Source: JBGLNJ01 sp964353405
Lineage (GTDB): Bacteria > Chloroflexota > Anaerolineae > Fen-1058
DNA length: 10,763 nt
Assembly (NCBI GenBank): GCA_964353405.1
Contig: CAYGWJ010000446.1
Coordinates: 1 to 10,763 of the forward strand
Reading direction: 5' to 3'
Position numbers and translations under genes: made by a program. Positions 5,144 through 10,763 of the stretch are shown one piece after another. Under the pieces are notes generated by a model. It was not told the origin of the DNA. It was given only the letters and a program-made list of their open reading frames with translations, and did not search any database. Numbering within the stretch: the first letter of the stretch is position 1; each line of letters begins with the position of its first letter.

Positions 5144-6649
5144 TCACCCTCCCATCCCAAACAGCCGGGCTAGAATCTGCGCGGCCTGCGCTGTGCCGGG
5201 CAACGCGAACCAGACCCAGCCGATGACGACGTACTGAAACGTGACGAACCACGTCAGCGCGGTCCACGCCCACTTGCGCCACGGCCTGTCATTCAGCCCG
5301 CGATACCACTTGCGTGTGCGATCGCTCCACTGCTTGTGAATGAACAGCGCAATGCCGTGCCAGAGGCCCCAGATCACAAAATTGACCGTCACGCCGTGCC
5401 AGAGGCCAATCACGACCATCGTCGCGATTTGAGCCGAGAGCACGATGAGTGTGGGCGAGGGCTTGCGTGGGCGCGCACTTGCACCGCACGTCACCCCTGG
5501 GCAGTCCCAGGGGCAAAGTGCAGGTGTCAACAGCCAGCGCGACAGCGGCAAGAAGACATAGAAGCGTGCCCAGTTGCTCAACGTCATGTGCCAGCTTTGC
5601 CAGAATGCGGTGATGGTCGTCTTGAGGTAGGGACGGTCAAAATTCTCCGGCAGCCGAATGCCGAACAGGATGCCAAGGCCGATGGCGATGTCCGAATATC
5701 CGGCAAAGTCAAAATACAATCGCAGCGCGTACCCGTACAGCAGCACCCACAGCCATAGCGTCGAATGAACTTGCCCGGCGTTGATGGCGTTGAGCGACAT
5801 GCCTTGCGCCAGGCTGTCGGCGATCACGAATTTTCTGAACAAGCCCATCACGATGCGCGTCAGCCCATCGGTGAAGCGAGCCGCGTCCAGGCCCGTCATG
5901 CGCGGCAGTGCGCGCAGGTCCTCCGCGAATCGCTCGGCGCGGTCAATCGGCCCGGCGGTGTAGGCGGGAAAAAAGATGACGTAGGTGACGTACTCGCGCA
6001 ACGACAGTGCGGGCAAGATGCCCGTCTGCCGGTCGCGCAAAGTGTGGATCAAGCGAAAAGCGACGTAGGAAAAACCGAGCCAGTTGAGATCAGCCAGGCT
6101 GCCAAGTGATGTGTCTTGACTGGTCCATCCGCGCCATAGACGGCTCACGCCGGCCGCCAGGGGTTCAGTCTTGAGGAGGACGAACAGCCCGGCGATGATC
6201 AAGCTGCCTGTGGCCAGCGCGCGACGCTGATCGCCCCCGCGCAGCCGTTGCGCCAGGCCGGCCAAGAGTGCGCCAGCAACTGCCAGCGCCACGATCACGG
6301 TCAGCGGGTCGGGCGGGCGCGATGCAGTCAATCGGAAATCGGCGCTCACAAAGCGCATGAACGACATCGCCACGACGAGCGCCACGATGACGCCGAGCGT
6401 GATGCGGTCTTGACGGGGCAGCGCCGCGTCGGATTGGCGCGTGAGCCACCACGTCGCCACCGTGAGGGCGAGGGCGACCGTGGGCAAGACGTAATCGCTG
6501 AAGCGAATGGGAAGCGCGGGTTGTAGCCAGTAGACGGCCATCACGCTGGCGACGAGCAGCGTCCACGCCCGCGCCCGGGCCGGGAGCAAACCGGCGTACA
6601 AGATTGCAGCGGCGCAAAAGATGAGGATGGCACGGAGATCGAGCGACAA
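5144..6649 (-). CDS. MBOAT-family membrane O-acyltransferase (DltB/AlgI-like)
   Basis: This 501-aa polytopic membrane protein has the MBOAT core. It includes LREYVTYVIFFPAYTAGPIDR (216-237), YFDFAGYSDIAIGLGILFGI (312-331), NFDRPYLKTTITAFWQSWHMTLSNW (336-360, with His354) and IGLWHGVTVNFVIWGLWHG (414-432, with conserved His418). Family members take an acyl group from a cytoplasmic donor and deliver it across the membrane to an extracellular acceptor. With a carrier protein and ligase in the operon, acyl-ACP is the likely donor. The N-terminal 200 residues hold several extra membrane segments. The frame starts with TTG at 6649, with AGGG 9 nt upstream and 15 nt after the previous stop; no ATG is nearby. 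Oddly, residues about 376-396 contain a Cys/Pro-rich stretch (CPWDCPGVTC) encoded by a palindromic repeat that seems inserted in frame between membrane segments. Confidence 0.93.
   Translation of the reverse strand: MSLDLRAILIFCAAAILYAGLLPARARAWTLLVASVMAVYWLQPALPIRFSDYVLPTVALALTVATWWLTRQSDAALPRQDRITLGVIVALVVAMSFMRFVSADFRLTASRPPDPLTVIVALAVAGALLAGLAQRLRGGDQRRALATGSLIIAGLFVLLKTEPLAAGVSRLWRGWTSQDTSLGSLADLNWLGFSYVAFRLIHTLRDRQTGILPALSLREYVTYVIFFPAYTAGPIDRAERFAEDLRALPRMTGLDAARFTDGLTRIVMGLFRKFVIADSLAQGMSLNAINAGQVHSTLWLWVLLYGYALRLYFDFAGYSDIAIGLGILFGIRLPENFDRPYLKTTITAFWQSWHMTLSNWARFYVFLPLSRWLLTPALCPWDCPGVTCGASARPRKPSPTLIVLSAQIATMVVIGLWHGVTVNFVIWGLWHGIALFIHKQWSDRTRKWYRGLNDRPWRKWAWTALTWFVTFQYVVIGWVWFALPGTAQAAQILARLFGMGG
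5148..5152 (-). promoter_or_regulatory. Shine-Dalgarno fixing the start of the second SGNH gene
   Basis: GGAGG on the minus strand lies inside the last codons of the MBOAT gene, 8 nt before ATG at 5139. It selects that start over the upstream in-frame ATG at 5160. Confidence 0.75.
5475..5526. repeat. Palindromic repeat inserted in frame in the MBOAT gene
   Basis: The centre is a perfect 8-bp stem with a 4-nt loop: CCCCTGGG (5494-5501), CAGT, CCCAGGGG (5506-5513). It is flanked by imperfectly matching GCACTTGCACC and AAAGTGCAGGTG. It encodes Cys/Pro-rich residues that do not look like the surrounding membrane protein. The pattern fits a REP-like element that landed in a loop without breaking the frame, comparable in principle to Rickettsia palindromic elements. 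Confidence 0.6.
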
Positions 6650-6664
6650 CGCCTTAGACCCTGG

Positions 6665-7834
6665 TTAATCCGAATTGCGCGGCTTGGGGTTGCCCGGTTG
6701 CAGCGCCTCGGTGCGAAGCGCGTCGAGCATCATCAGTGCCGTGAGGCTGTGCATCGCATCACCGCTTTCGAACGTTTGCGGCAGCGTGTAATCGTGCGAG
6801 CTGGCGGGATACATGTGGACATTGTCCTTGTCCAGGCCCCGGCCTGGCACGGTTCCTGCCACCAGGTCGTAATCCCACAGCGGGACGTTGTATTCAGCCG
6901 CGATTTTTCGCATGTGTTCATTGAACACATTGCCCGGGCCTTCGAAGCGATCCGGCTTGGTGCCGATGACGGGAATCACCCCGCTCTCGACGCAATATGT
7001 GATGATCTTGCTCAGGTCTTGATCGAACAGCTTGATCGAGCCGAAATCATTGGCCCCCAGCCGTATGATGACCACGCCAGGATTGTTCAGGCGGAGCTCG
7101 CACGCGAGTGGCGCTTCGTTCGGCTGACAGACAGATTTGTCGGCCCACATCGGGTCAAACGCCGACCACGCATGGAAGGCTTTGCGCGTGGCGACGCCAT
7201 CCCTTGAAAACGAGCCGGCAAAGAAAGCAACGGAAGGTTCAAGATAGGCATAGCCGCCGAGATCGAATTTCTTTGTATCGAACACAGCCAGCAAGTGCGG
7301 CCACAAGATGGTACTGTCGCCCAGCTTGGAAAAGGCACGCGGGTTGCGGCCCAGCGTCTGACCTTTGGCATAGATTTCGTGGACGCGCTGTTTGACCGCA
7401 TCAGGCATGACGATGAATGTCTCCATGGGCAAACGATTGACGGTATAGATGGGAGGCAGAGTTGGCTTGGGGGTTGGCGTGCTCGTTGCGGGCGCTGGTG
7501 TAACGACCACGGACATGGGCGGCACAGGCGTTCCCGGCGCCCTGAGCGGGGTTCGCGGAATATCCACGCTGACTACCATGGGTGTCGGCGCGATAGTCTC
7601 AGTTGGCGTGACCGTCACAAGCGAGTCGGGCAGGATGGCGGCCGTCACAGGGACAGGTGTCTCGACAGGCGCCTCGGTATGGGGCGTCACGGTCACAGCC
7701 AGCACGAGCGCATCGGTAGCCTGACCGCCCGCCGGTGCAGTGAGGCCTGTCGCGACAGCATAACTATCCAGAACGCGCGCGACAAACAAGATGCTGACCA
7801 GCCCCGTAATCAACAGAACGAGTTGGCGTCGCAT
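6665..7834 (-). CDS. Membrane-anchored SGNH/GDSL hydrolase with Thr/Pro stalk
   Basis: This 389-aa protein has a short basic N-terminus and membrane anchor or uncleaved signal (about residues 4-20). A low-complexity Thr/Pro/Val linker (about 45-129, ending TSTPTPKPTLPP) follows, as in many Chloroflexota surface proteins. An SGNH domain then spans about 140-375. All catalytic blocks are visible: FSKLGDST with Ser174, GGYAYLEPS (193-201, block II region), GAND (260-263) and DAMH (359-362) giving the Asp/His pair. It should therefore be a competent serine esterase or acyltransferase outside the membrane, held off it by the stalk. The ATG at 7834 follows the 39-aa gene's stop by 10 nt, and the MBOAT gene follows after 15 nt. 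With a second SGNH gene in the same operon, this one may transfer or remove the acyl group; which role each plays cannot be told from sequence. Confidence 0.88.
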   Translation of the reverse strand: MRRQLVLLITGLVSILFVARVLDSYAVATGLTAPAGGQATDALVLAVTVTPHTEAPVETPVPVTAAILPDSLVTVTPTETIAPTPMVVSVDIPRTPLRAPGTPVPPMSVVVTPAPATSTPTPKPTLPPIYTVNRLPMETFIVMPDAVKQRVHEIYAKGQTLGRNPRAFSKLGDSTILWPHLLAVFDTKKFDLGGYAYLEPSVAFFAGSFSRDGVATRKAFHAWSAFDPMWADKSVCQPNEAPLACELRLNNPGVVIIRLGANDFGSIKLFDQDLSKIITYCVESGVIPVIGTKPDRFEGPGNVFNEHMRKIAAEYNVPLWDYDLVAGTVPGRGLDKDNVHMYPASSHDYTLPQTFESGDAMHSLTALMMLDALRTEALQPGNPKPRNSD

Positions 7835-7844
7835 AACGGATGCC

Positions 7845-7964
7845 CTAAAAGCCCTGATAGATCCATTGCGGTGCGTCGCCGCTGGTCAAAATCACCAGCA
7901 GGATGAGGATGAAACACAGCGCCAGCGCCAGGGCGTTTTCGCGGGAAAAAAGCTTGCTCAGCAT
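7845..7964 (-). CDS. 39-aa single-pass membrane protein, DltX-like C-terminus
   Basis: The ATG at 7964 lies 2 nt after the lipoprotein stop, with GAGG 10 nt upstream, inside the 3' end of that gene. The protein has basic residues at the N-terminus (Lys4, Arg8), one hydrophobic helix (about 11-27, ALALALCFILILLVILT) and a short tail SGDAPQWIYQGF. The positive-inside rule puts the tail outside. DltX, the tiny protein of D-alanylation operons, has the same design: one membrane helix and an extracellular C-terminal motif of the form FxYxxF. The Tyr of that motif is reported to carry the acyl group between DltB and the polymer. Here the tail is WxYxxF (Trp34, Tyr36, Phe39), a conservative match at the very end of the protein. 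Its place in an operon with MBOAT, SGNH, carrier and ligase genes supports this role. Function is inferred; the gene is easily missed by annotation because of its size. Confidence 0.8.
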   Translation of the reverse strand: MLSKLFSRENALALALCFILILLVILTSGDAPQWIYQGF

Positions 7965-7966
7965 TT

Positions 7967-8341
7967 CTACGGAGCCTCGCCGCACCATTTCCACTCGCCA
8001 TCTTCCTGCACGACGCGGTACGTCGTGAGAGGAAACTCGGTCTGCTGCGCGCCGTAGAGTGCGACGATCTTGCCCCTGCAACGCACGGTGTCGCCCGCGC
8101 CTTGCCGCTCGCACGTCATGCCATCCAGCCGGACGCCCGTCACACTGGAGAACGCCATCGCTTCGCGCTCAAGATTGGCTTCCATCTGGGAGCACAACAG
8201 GGGGCGCAGCGTCTTGGCATCGCCGTTTATCTTGGCCTGCAAGTATTTTTCAACGGTCTTGGCGGGGTCCCTGGCTTCGCCCACCGCGCACGCGGCCAGA
8301 ACGAGCAGCGAAACTCCAAGAAGCAGGTATTTCTTGAGCAT
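7967..8341 (-). CDS. Small lipoprotein, first gene of the acyl-transfer operon
   Basis: This 124-aa protein starts MLKKYLLLGVSLLVLAAC, a type II signal peptide with lipobox LAAC, so Cys18 should be lipidated. The mature part opens with DPAKTVEKYLQAKINGDAKTL, which resembles the first helix of NTF2-like or DUF4878-type lipoproteins. It ends with TTYRVVQEDGEWKWCGEAP, the strand pattern typical of such folds. Four further Cys (50, 77, 88, 120) could form two disulfides outside the membrane. ATG at 8341 is chosen because the signal peptide starts there; a longer frame to 8461 adds 40 residues that look non-coding and would begin upstream of the predicted transcript. AGGG lies a short way upstream. 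It leads the operon with a 2-nt gap to the 39-aa gene. The role is unknown; a chaperone or acceptor-binding part of the surface machinery is possible. Confidence 0.8.
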   Translation of the reverse strand: MLKKYLLLGVSLLVLAACAVGEARDPAKTVEKYLQAKINGDAKTLRPLLCSQMEANLEREAMAFSSVTGVRLDGMTCERQGAGDTVRCRGKIVALYGAQQTEFPLTTYRVVQEDGEWKWCGEAP

Positions 8342-8466
8342 TGGACCATCCCTATCGTCCAGCTCGTTGCGATAGCACTGCAATCGGGCCTGGCGCACAG
8401 CCAGTAAAAAGCAGTGGGAGCGACCTCTATCCCATCGGTGGCTCCCCGGTCTGTGGAGCACAGTTT

Positions 8467-8495
8467 ACTATGGTATAAAGCATCCTGCAAGTCAA
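8467..8495 (-). promoter_or_regulatory. Predicted promoter of the acyl-transfer operon
   Basis: On the minus strand TTGACT (8495-8490, 5/6 match to the -35 consensus) is separated by 17 nt from CATAGT (8472-8467, 4/6 to the -10 consensus). Transcription would start near 8460, about 120 nt before the lipoprotein ATG. All downstream gaps in the operon are 15 nt or less, so this one promoter could serve all seven genes. Confidence 0.55.
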
Positions 8496-8507
8496 AGAAT
8501 AAAGGTG

Positions 8508-8534
8508 TTGCAGAGTCGCGAATGGGAGTATAAT
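8508..8534 (+). promoter_or_regulatory. Predicted promoter of pspA
   Basis: A perfect TATAAT lies at 8529-8534 with TTGCAG (8508-8513) upstream at a slightly short 15-nt spacing. Transcription would start near 8541, leaving a leader of about 120 nt. There is no sigma-54 GG-N10-GC signature, so control differs from the enterobacterial psp operon. Confidence 0.6.
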
Positions 8535-8570
8535 AGAAAGCGCACAAGCAAGACCTACAGGCCAGTCAGA

Positions 8571-8583
8571 CGCCTGTCAGGCG
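8571..8583. promoter_or_regulatory. Small perfect dyad in the pspA leader
   Basis: CGCCTG-T-CAGGCG is a perfect 6-bp inverted repeat about 30 nt after the predicted pspA transcription start. It could be a repressor site or a small RNA stem; nothing else decides between these. Confidence 0.35.
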
Positions 8584-8660
8584 CCCGTCAAGCGGCCCGG
8601 ACTCGAGAGTACTAGAATCATATCCAACATATCCAAAATTAGTTCACAGGAGGAAATCTC

Positions 8661-9341
8661 ATGGCATCGCTACTCGACAAAGTCGGTACGTTGATCAAAG
8701 CCAATCTGCACGCGATGGTAGACCAGGCACTCAAAGCCAATTCGCTGGCGGTGTTTGATCAGTATATCCGCGACGCAGAAAACAACCTGGATGCGCTCGA
8801 AGACGCGGCAGCCACCGTAGGCGGCAACGTCAAGACGCTGGGGCGCAAGGTGGAGCAGTACCAGGCCGAGTCTACCAAGTACGACAAGGACATTGACGCG
8901 CTCCTCCAGCAGGGCAAGGAAGACCTGGCTGCGGCGGTACAGGCCAAGCTCAACACCACCAACAAGCTGCTCGCCGAATATCGAGAAAGTTACCAAAAGA
9001 CCCAGGTCGAATACCAAAGGCTGATGGATTCCAAGCTCAAGCTGGAAGCCAAGCTGACGACCATCAAGCAAGAGCGCGAACAGATGCACGAGCTGCTCGA
9101 CCTGGCCAAGGCGAAGGAGCGCACGGTCGGCGCGATTCGCTCGCTCAAGGATCTGGACGGCGTGGGCGACGCGGACATTGCGCGCATCACGGACGGCATC
9201 CGCTCGCGTCTCGACCAGGCCGAAGCGCGCGCCGAGATCGAAACGTCACGCCTGGAAGACCAGGTGGATGCGACGCTGGGCAAGGCCGAGCTCGATATGC
9301 AGTTGGCCGAGCGCAAGAAGCGGCTGGGGCTTGCCAGCTAA
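8661..9341 (+). CDS. pspA: PspA/IM30 family membrane-stress protein
   Basis: This 226-aa protein is almost entirely helical with a long coiled coil (about residues 25-160 and 185-220). The N-terminus MASLLDKVGTLIKANLHAMVDQA matches the amphipathic helix 0/helix 1 of PspA/IM30 (usually 'xxxRxxxixkaNinxlldkaEDP'). The length is typical of the family (220-230 aa). PspA proteins form ESCRT-III-like rings and rods on the inner face of the cytoplasmic membrane and preserve its integrity under stress. AGGAGG at 8648-8653 gives an ideal 7-nt spacing to the ATG. A stem-loop follows the stop. The downstream gene, on the same strand 108 bp later, encodes an extracellular binding-like protein and may be part of the same stress unit. 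Divergence from an envelope-modifying operon hints that both respond to envelope damage, but no shared site was identified. Confidence 0.92.
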   Translation: MASLLDKVGTLIKANLHAMVDQALKANSLAVFDQYIRDAENNLDALEDAAATVGGNVKTLGRKVEQYQAESTKYDKDIDALLQQGKEDLAAAVQAKLNTTNKLLAEYRESYQKTQVEYQRLMDSKLKLEAKLTTIKQEREQMHELLDLAKAKERTVGAIRSLKDLDGVGDADIARITDGIRSRLDQAEARAEIETSRLEDQVDATLGKAELDMQLAERKKRLGLAS

Positions 9342-9356
9342 TGACGCTCATCTCTG

Positions 9357-9389
9357 CTCCCCTTCTCTCGTGACATGGGAGAAGGGGAG
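9357..9389 (+). terminator. Stem-loop after pspA
   Basis: CTCCCCTTCTCTC (9357-9369) pairs with GGGAGAAGGGGAG (9377-9389) with one mismatch around a 7-nt loop. It starts 15 nt after the pspA stop. There is no T-run after it, so it may be an attenuator, an RNA 3'-end stabiliser or a dispersed repeat rather than a full intrinsic terminator. Confidence 0.5.
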
Positions 9390-9418
9390 GAATGATTATT
9401 GCACTCTTCAAAAACAGA

Positions 9419-9438
9419 GGGGCGCTTGTACGCGCCCC
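9419..9438 (+). promoter_or_regulatory. GC hairpin next to the ribosome-binding site of the binding-protein gene
   Basis: GGGGCGC (9419-9425) pairs perfectly with GCGCCCC (9432-9438) around a 6-nt loop. The stem ends 2 nt before GAGG (9441-9444), the likely Shine-Dalgarno of the gene starting at 9450. Such a strong stem beside the ribosome site could tune translation or protect the 5' end of a processed transcript. Confidence 0.45.
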
Positions 9439-9449
9439 GCGAGGTCGTT

Positions 9450-10646
9450 ATGAACCGAACACGCCTGATCTTTTTCCTGGTCATCGCCGCCGCCGTGGTC
9501 ATCGTTGGCGCCGGGCTGGCAATCCGGTATCTAAGGCCCGGGTCGGGCGCCCCCGTGGCGGTGAACACGCCGCTCGAGGTGCGCGTCGTCACCGCCTTGG
9601 CGGTTGAGCCGTGGGTGACGGAAGCCGCCAAGAGCTACAACGCCACCAACCCCAAGCTGGAGGGCCGGCCTATCCATGTGACCATCATCCCGATGGATGG
9701 GCTTTCGGCGTTGGCACGTTACGACAGCGCCTCGTTCGACACGCGCAGCGTGCCCACGGCGTGGATCCCGGACAGCCGCTACCTGGTCGAGCTGGCGAAC
9801 TCGGTGCAAAAAGATAAACAGGGCCGCGACGTGTTTCTCACCGACGGTGAGTACCGTGCCCGACCGGTTGCGCTGTCTATCTTTGCCTGGGGCATTTACC
9901 AGAGCCGCGCCGTGGTGCTGGAAAAGAAATTTGGCGAGGTCAACTGGAAGACGCTGCACGATGCCGCCATTGCAAAGGGCGGCTGGCCCGAGCTGGGCGG
10001 CGACCGGCAGTGGGGCTATTTCAAGCTCGTCGTGCCGAACCCGCGCAAGAATGTGGGCGGACTCGCGGCGATGGTGGCGGCGGCGGGCGAATACTATGAC
10101 AAGCCTGACATCAGCGTGGCCGATGTGACTGACCCCACGTTCCAGGCGTGGCTCAAAGAGTTGATGGGTTCAGTGACGGACATCAGCGGGGCTAGCGCCT
10201 ACACGGCTGAGGACTTTGCATTGCTGGGTTACTCGGTGGGCGACGGCGGTCAACTTTTGGAAAGCGACCTGCTGGCGAACATGGGCGGCATCCAGACACG
10301 CTGGGGCGATCCACTGGCGGTGCGCTACCCCAAGTACGTGACGTGGTTTGACTTTCCATTCAGTGTGTGGATGGGGCCGGAGACGACGGCCTCAGACAAG
10401 AATGCCGCGCTCGAATTTGAAAAATACCTGTTGGGCATTGACGTACAGAAAAAGGCTGTGAACTATGGTCTGCGCCCGGTTCACGCGGACGTGAGCGTGA
10501 TGGCCGACAGCAACAGTCTGTTTGCCAAGTGGAAGAAGCAGGGCGTGGCCGAAGTCGTGCCGCAGACATCGAGGATGCGCTCGCCCAGCCGCGACGTGCT
10601 TCAGGCGCTCTTGCGCTGGTTCGATCTCAACATTGCCAAGCGGTGA
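9450..10646 (+). CDS. Membrane-anchored extracellular substrate-binding-like protein
   Basis: This 398-aa protein starts MNRTRLIFFLVIAAAVVIVGAG, a membrane anchor or signal without lipobox. From about residue 42 it reads LEVRVVTALAVEPWVTEAAKSYNATN, the opening strand and helix of a periplasmic-binding-protein (type 2) fold. The first helix is followed by VTIIPMDGLSALAR. Later FPFSVWMGPET and KNAALEFEKYLLG (about 308-335) match the segment where such proteins avoid or cap the ligand and resume the C-terminal helices. It resembles the binding-protein half of 'substrate-binding and VWA domain' proteins of Chloroflexota, but the VWA part is not in this frame. ATG at 9450 is chosen: GAGG lies 5 nt upstream and the anchor begins at once; a longer frame from 9399 would cover the hairpin. 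No ABC permease or ATPase genes are in view, so classical transport is unproven. Partners may lie beyond the window. Confidence 0.8.
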   Translation: MNRTRLIFFLVIAAAVVIVGAGLAIRYLRPGSGAPVAVNTPLEVRVVTALAVEPWVTEAAKSYNATNPKLEGRPIHVTIIPMDGLSALARYDSASFDTRSVPTAWIPDSRYLVELANSVQKDKQGRDVFLTDGEYRARPVALSIFAWGIYQSRAVVLEKKFGEVNWKTLHDAAIAKGGWPELGGDRQWGYFKLVVPNPRKNVGGLAAMVAAAGEYYDKPDISVADVTDPTFQAWLKELMGSVTDISGASAYTAEDFALLGYSVGDGGQLLESDLLANMGGIQTRWGDPLAVRYPKYVTWFDFPFSVWMGPETTASDKNAALEFEKYLLGIDVQKKAVNYGLRPVHADVSVMADSNSLFAKWKKQGVAEVVPQTSRMRSPSRDVLQALLRWFDLNIAKR

Positions 10647-10736
10647 TGCGTGATACGTGATACGTTGTAAGGGCTTGTAATATCGTATCTCTTTTCGTCT
10701 TGTAATATCGTACCTTAACAGTCTTGCAGTTCCGTA
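10643..10736. repeat. Short tandem and direct repeats downstream of the binding-protein gene
   Basis: Three 7-bp units (GTGATGC, GTGATAC, GTGATAC) run from 10643 to 10663 and include the stop codon. They are followed by CTTGTAATATCGTA at 10674 and again at 10699, and a diverged copy CTTGCAGTTCCGTA at 10723. The spacing is therefore 25 and 24 bp. The set may continue past the window. No gene was seen from 10647 to the window end. Confidence 0.65.
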
Positions 10737-10763
10737 CCCTGTAGGCGGGCCTAGGGCACTAGG

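Larger units (their letters stand above)
8342..8660. other. Divergent intergenic region between the acyl-transfer operon and pspA
   Basis: No gene is seen. It holds one sigma-70-like promoter for each direction, whose elements lie within about 70 bp of each other, and a small dyad downstream of the pspA promoter. Both transcripts would have leaders of about 120 nt. No riboswitch fold was recognised. Direct repeats of ATATCCA lie just before the pspA ribosome-binding site (about 8621-8635). Confidence 0.7.

Noticed and set aside
7295..7906. 203-aa plus-strand frame opposite the stalked SGNH gene
   Set aside because: It is antisense to the Thr/Pro linker, whose repetitive codons keep the other frames open. 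It is Arg/His/Gly-rich and has no motif.
8342..8461. 40-residue N-terminal extension of the lipoprotein frame
   Set aside because: It precedes a perfect lipoprotein signal peptide, looks non-coding and lies in the expected 5' leader.

Overview
The window is GC-rich bacterial DNA that most resembles a Chloroflexota (Anaerolineae-like) genome. This assignment is an inference. It rests on Thr/Pro-rich linkers in exported proteins, near-identical TPR repeats, a proline-rich VIT-domain protein, hairpin repeats between and inside genes, and a PspA/substrate-binding-protein pair. No rRNA, tRNA or marker gene is present to confirm it.

Layout. The left flank (1-2052, + strand) looks eroded. It holds the 3' end of a TPR protein with three 102-bp repeats and an intact MntA-type minimal nucleotidyltransferase. 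The HEPN (HepT) partner survives only as a start overlapping mntA, an in-frame TAG and a few recognisable residues. About 440 bp of hairpin-rich non-coding DNA follows, including a MITE-like element. Next comes a secreted VIT-domain gene that appears to have lost an internal block of the domain, carries a frameshift, and runs into the 3' end of the operon on the other strand.

The centre (2007-8341, - strand) is a compact seven-gene operon transcribed leftward from a promoter near 8467-8495. In order it encodes: a small lipoprotein; a 39-aa single-pass membrane protein ending in WIYQGF; a membrane-anchored SGNH/GDSL protein with a Thr/Pro-rich stalk; an MBOAT O-acyltransferase (TTG start); a second membrane-anchored SGNH protein; an acyl carrier protein; and an AMP-forming acyl ligase overlapping the carrier by ATGA. 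This matches the D-alanylation (Dlt) machinery part for part: ligase = DltA role, carrier = DltC role, MBOAT = DltB role, SGNH = DltD role, and the tiny C-terminal-Tyr protein = DltX role. Here the ligase looks like a fatty-acyl/FAAL-type enzyme. The proposed job is to activate an acyl group in the cytoplasm, load it on the carrier, pass it through the MBOAT to the outside (perhaps via the Tyr of the 39-aa protein) and place it on a cell-envelope polymer through an SGNH protein. The substrate and acceptor cannot be read from sequence.

The right part (8467-10763) starts with a divergent intergenic region holding a promoter for each direction. It continues with a pspA/IM30-family gene with an excellent Shine-Dalgarno sequence, a stem-loop, and a membrane-anchored extracellular substrate-binding-like protein whose leader contains a GC hairpin next to its ribosome-binding site. 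The window ends in short direct repeats of 7 bp and about 25 bp.
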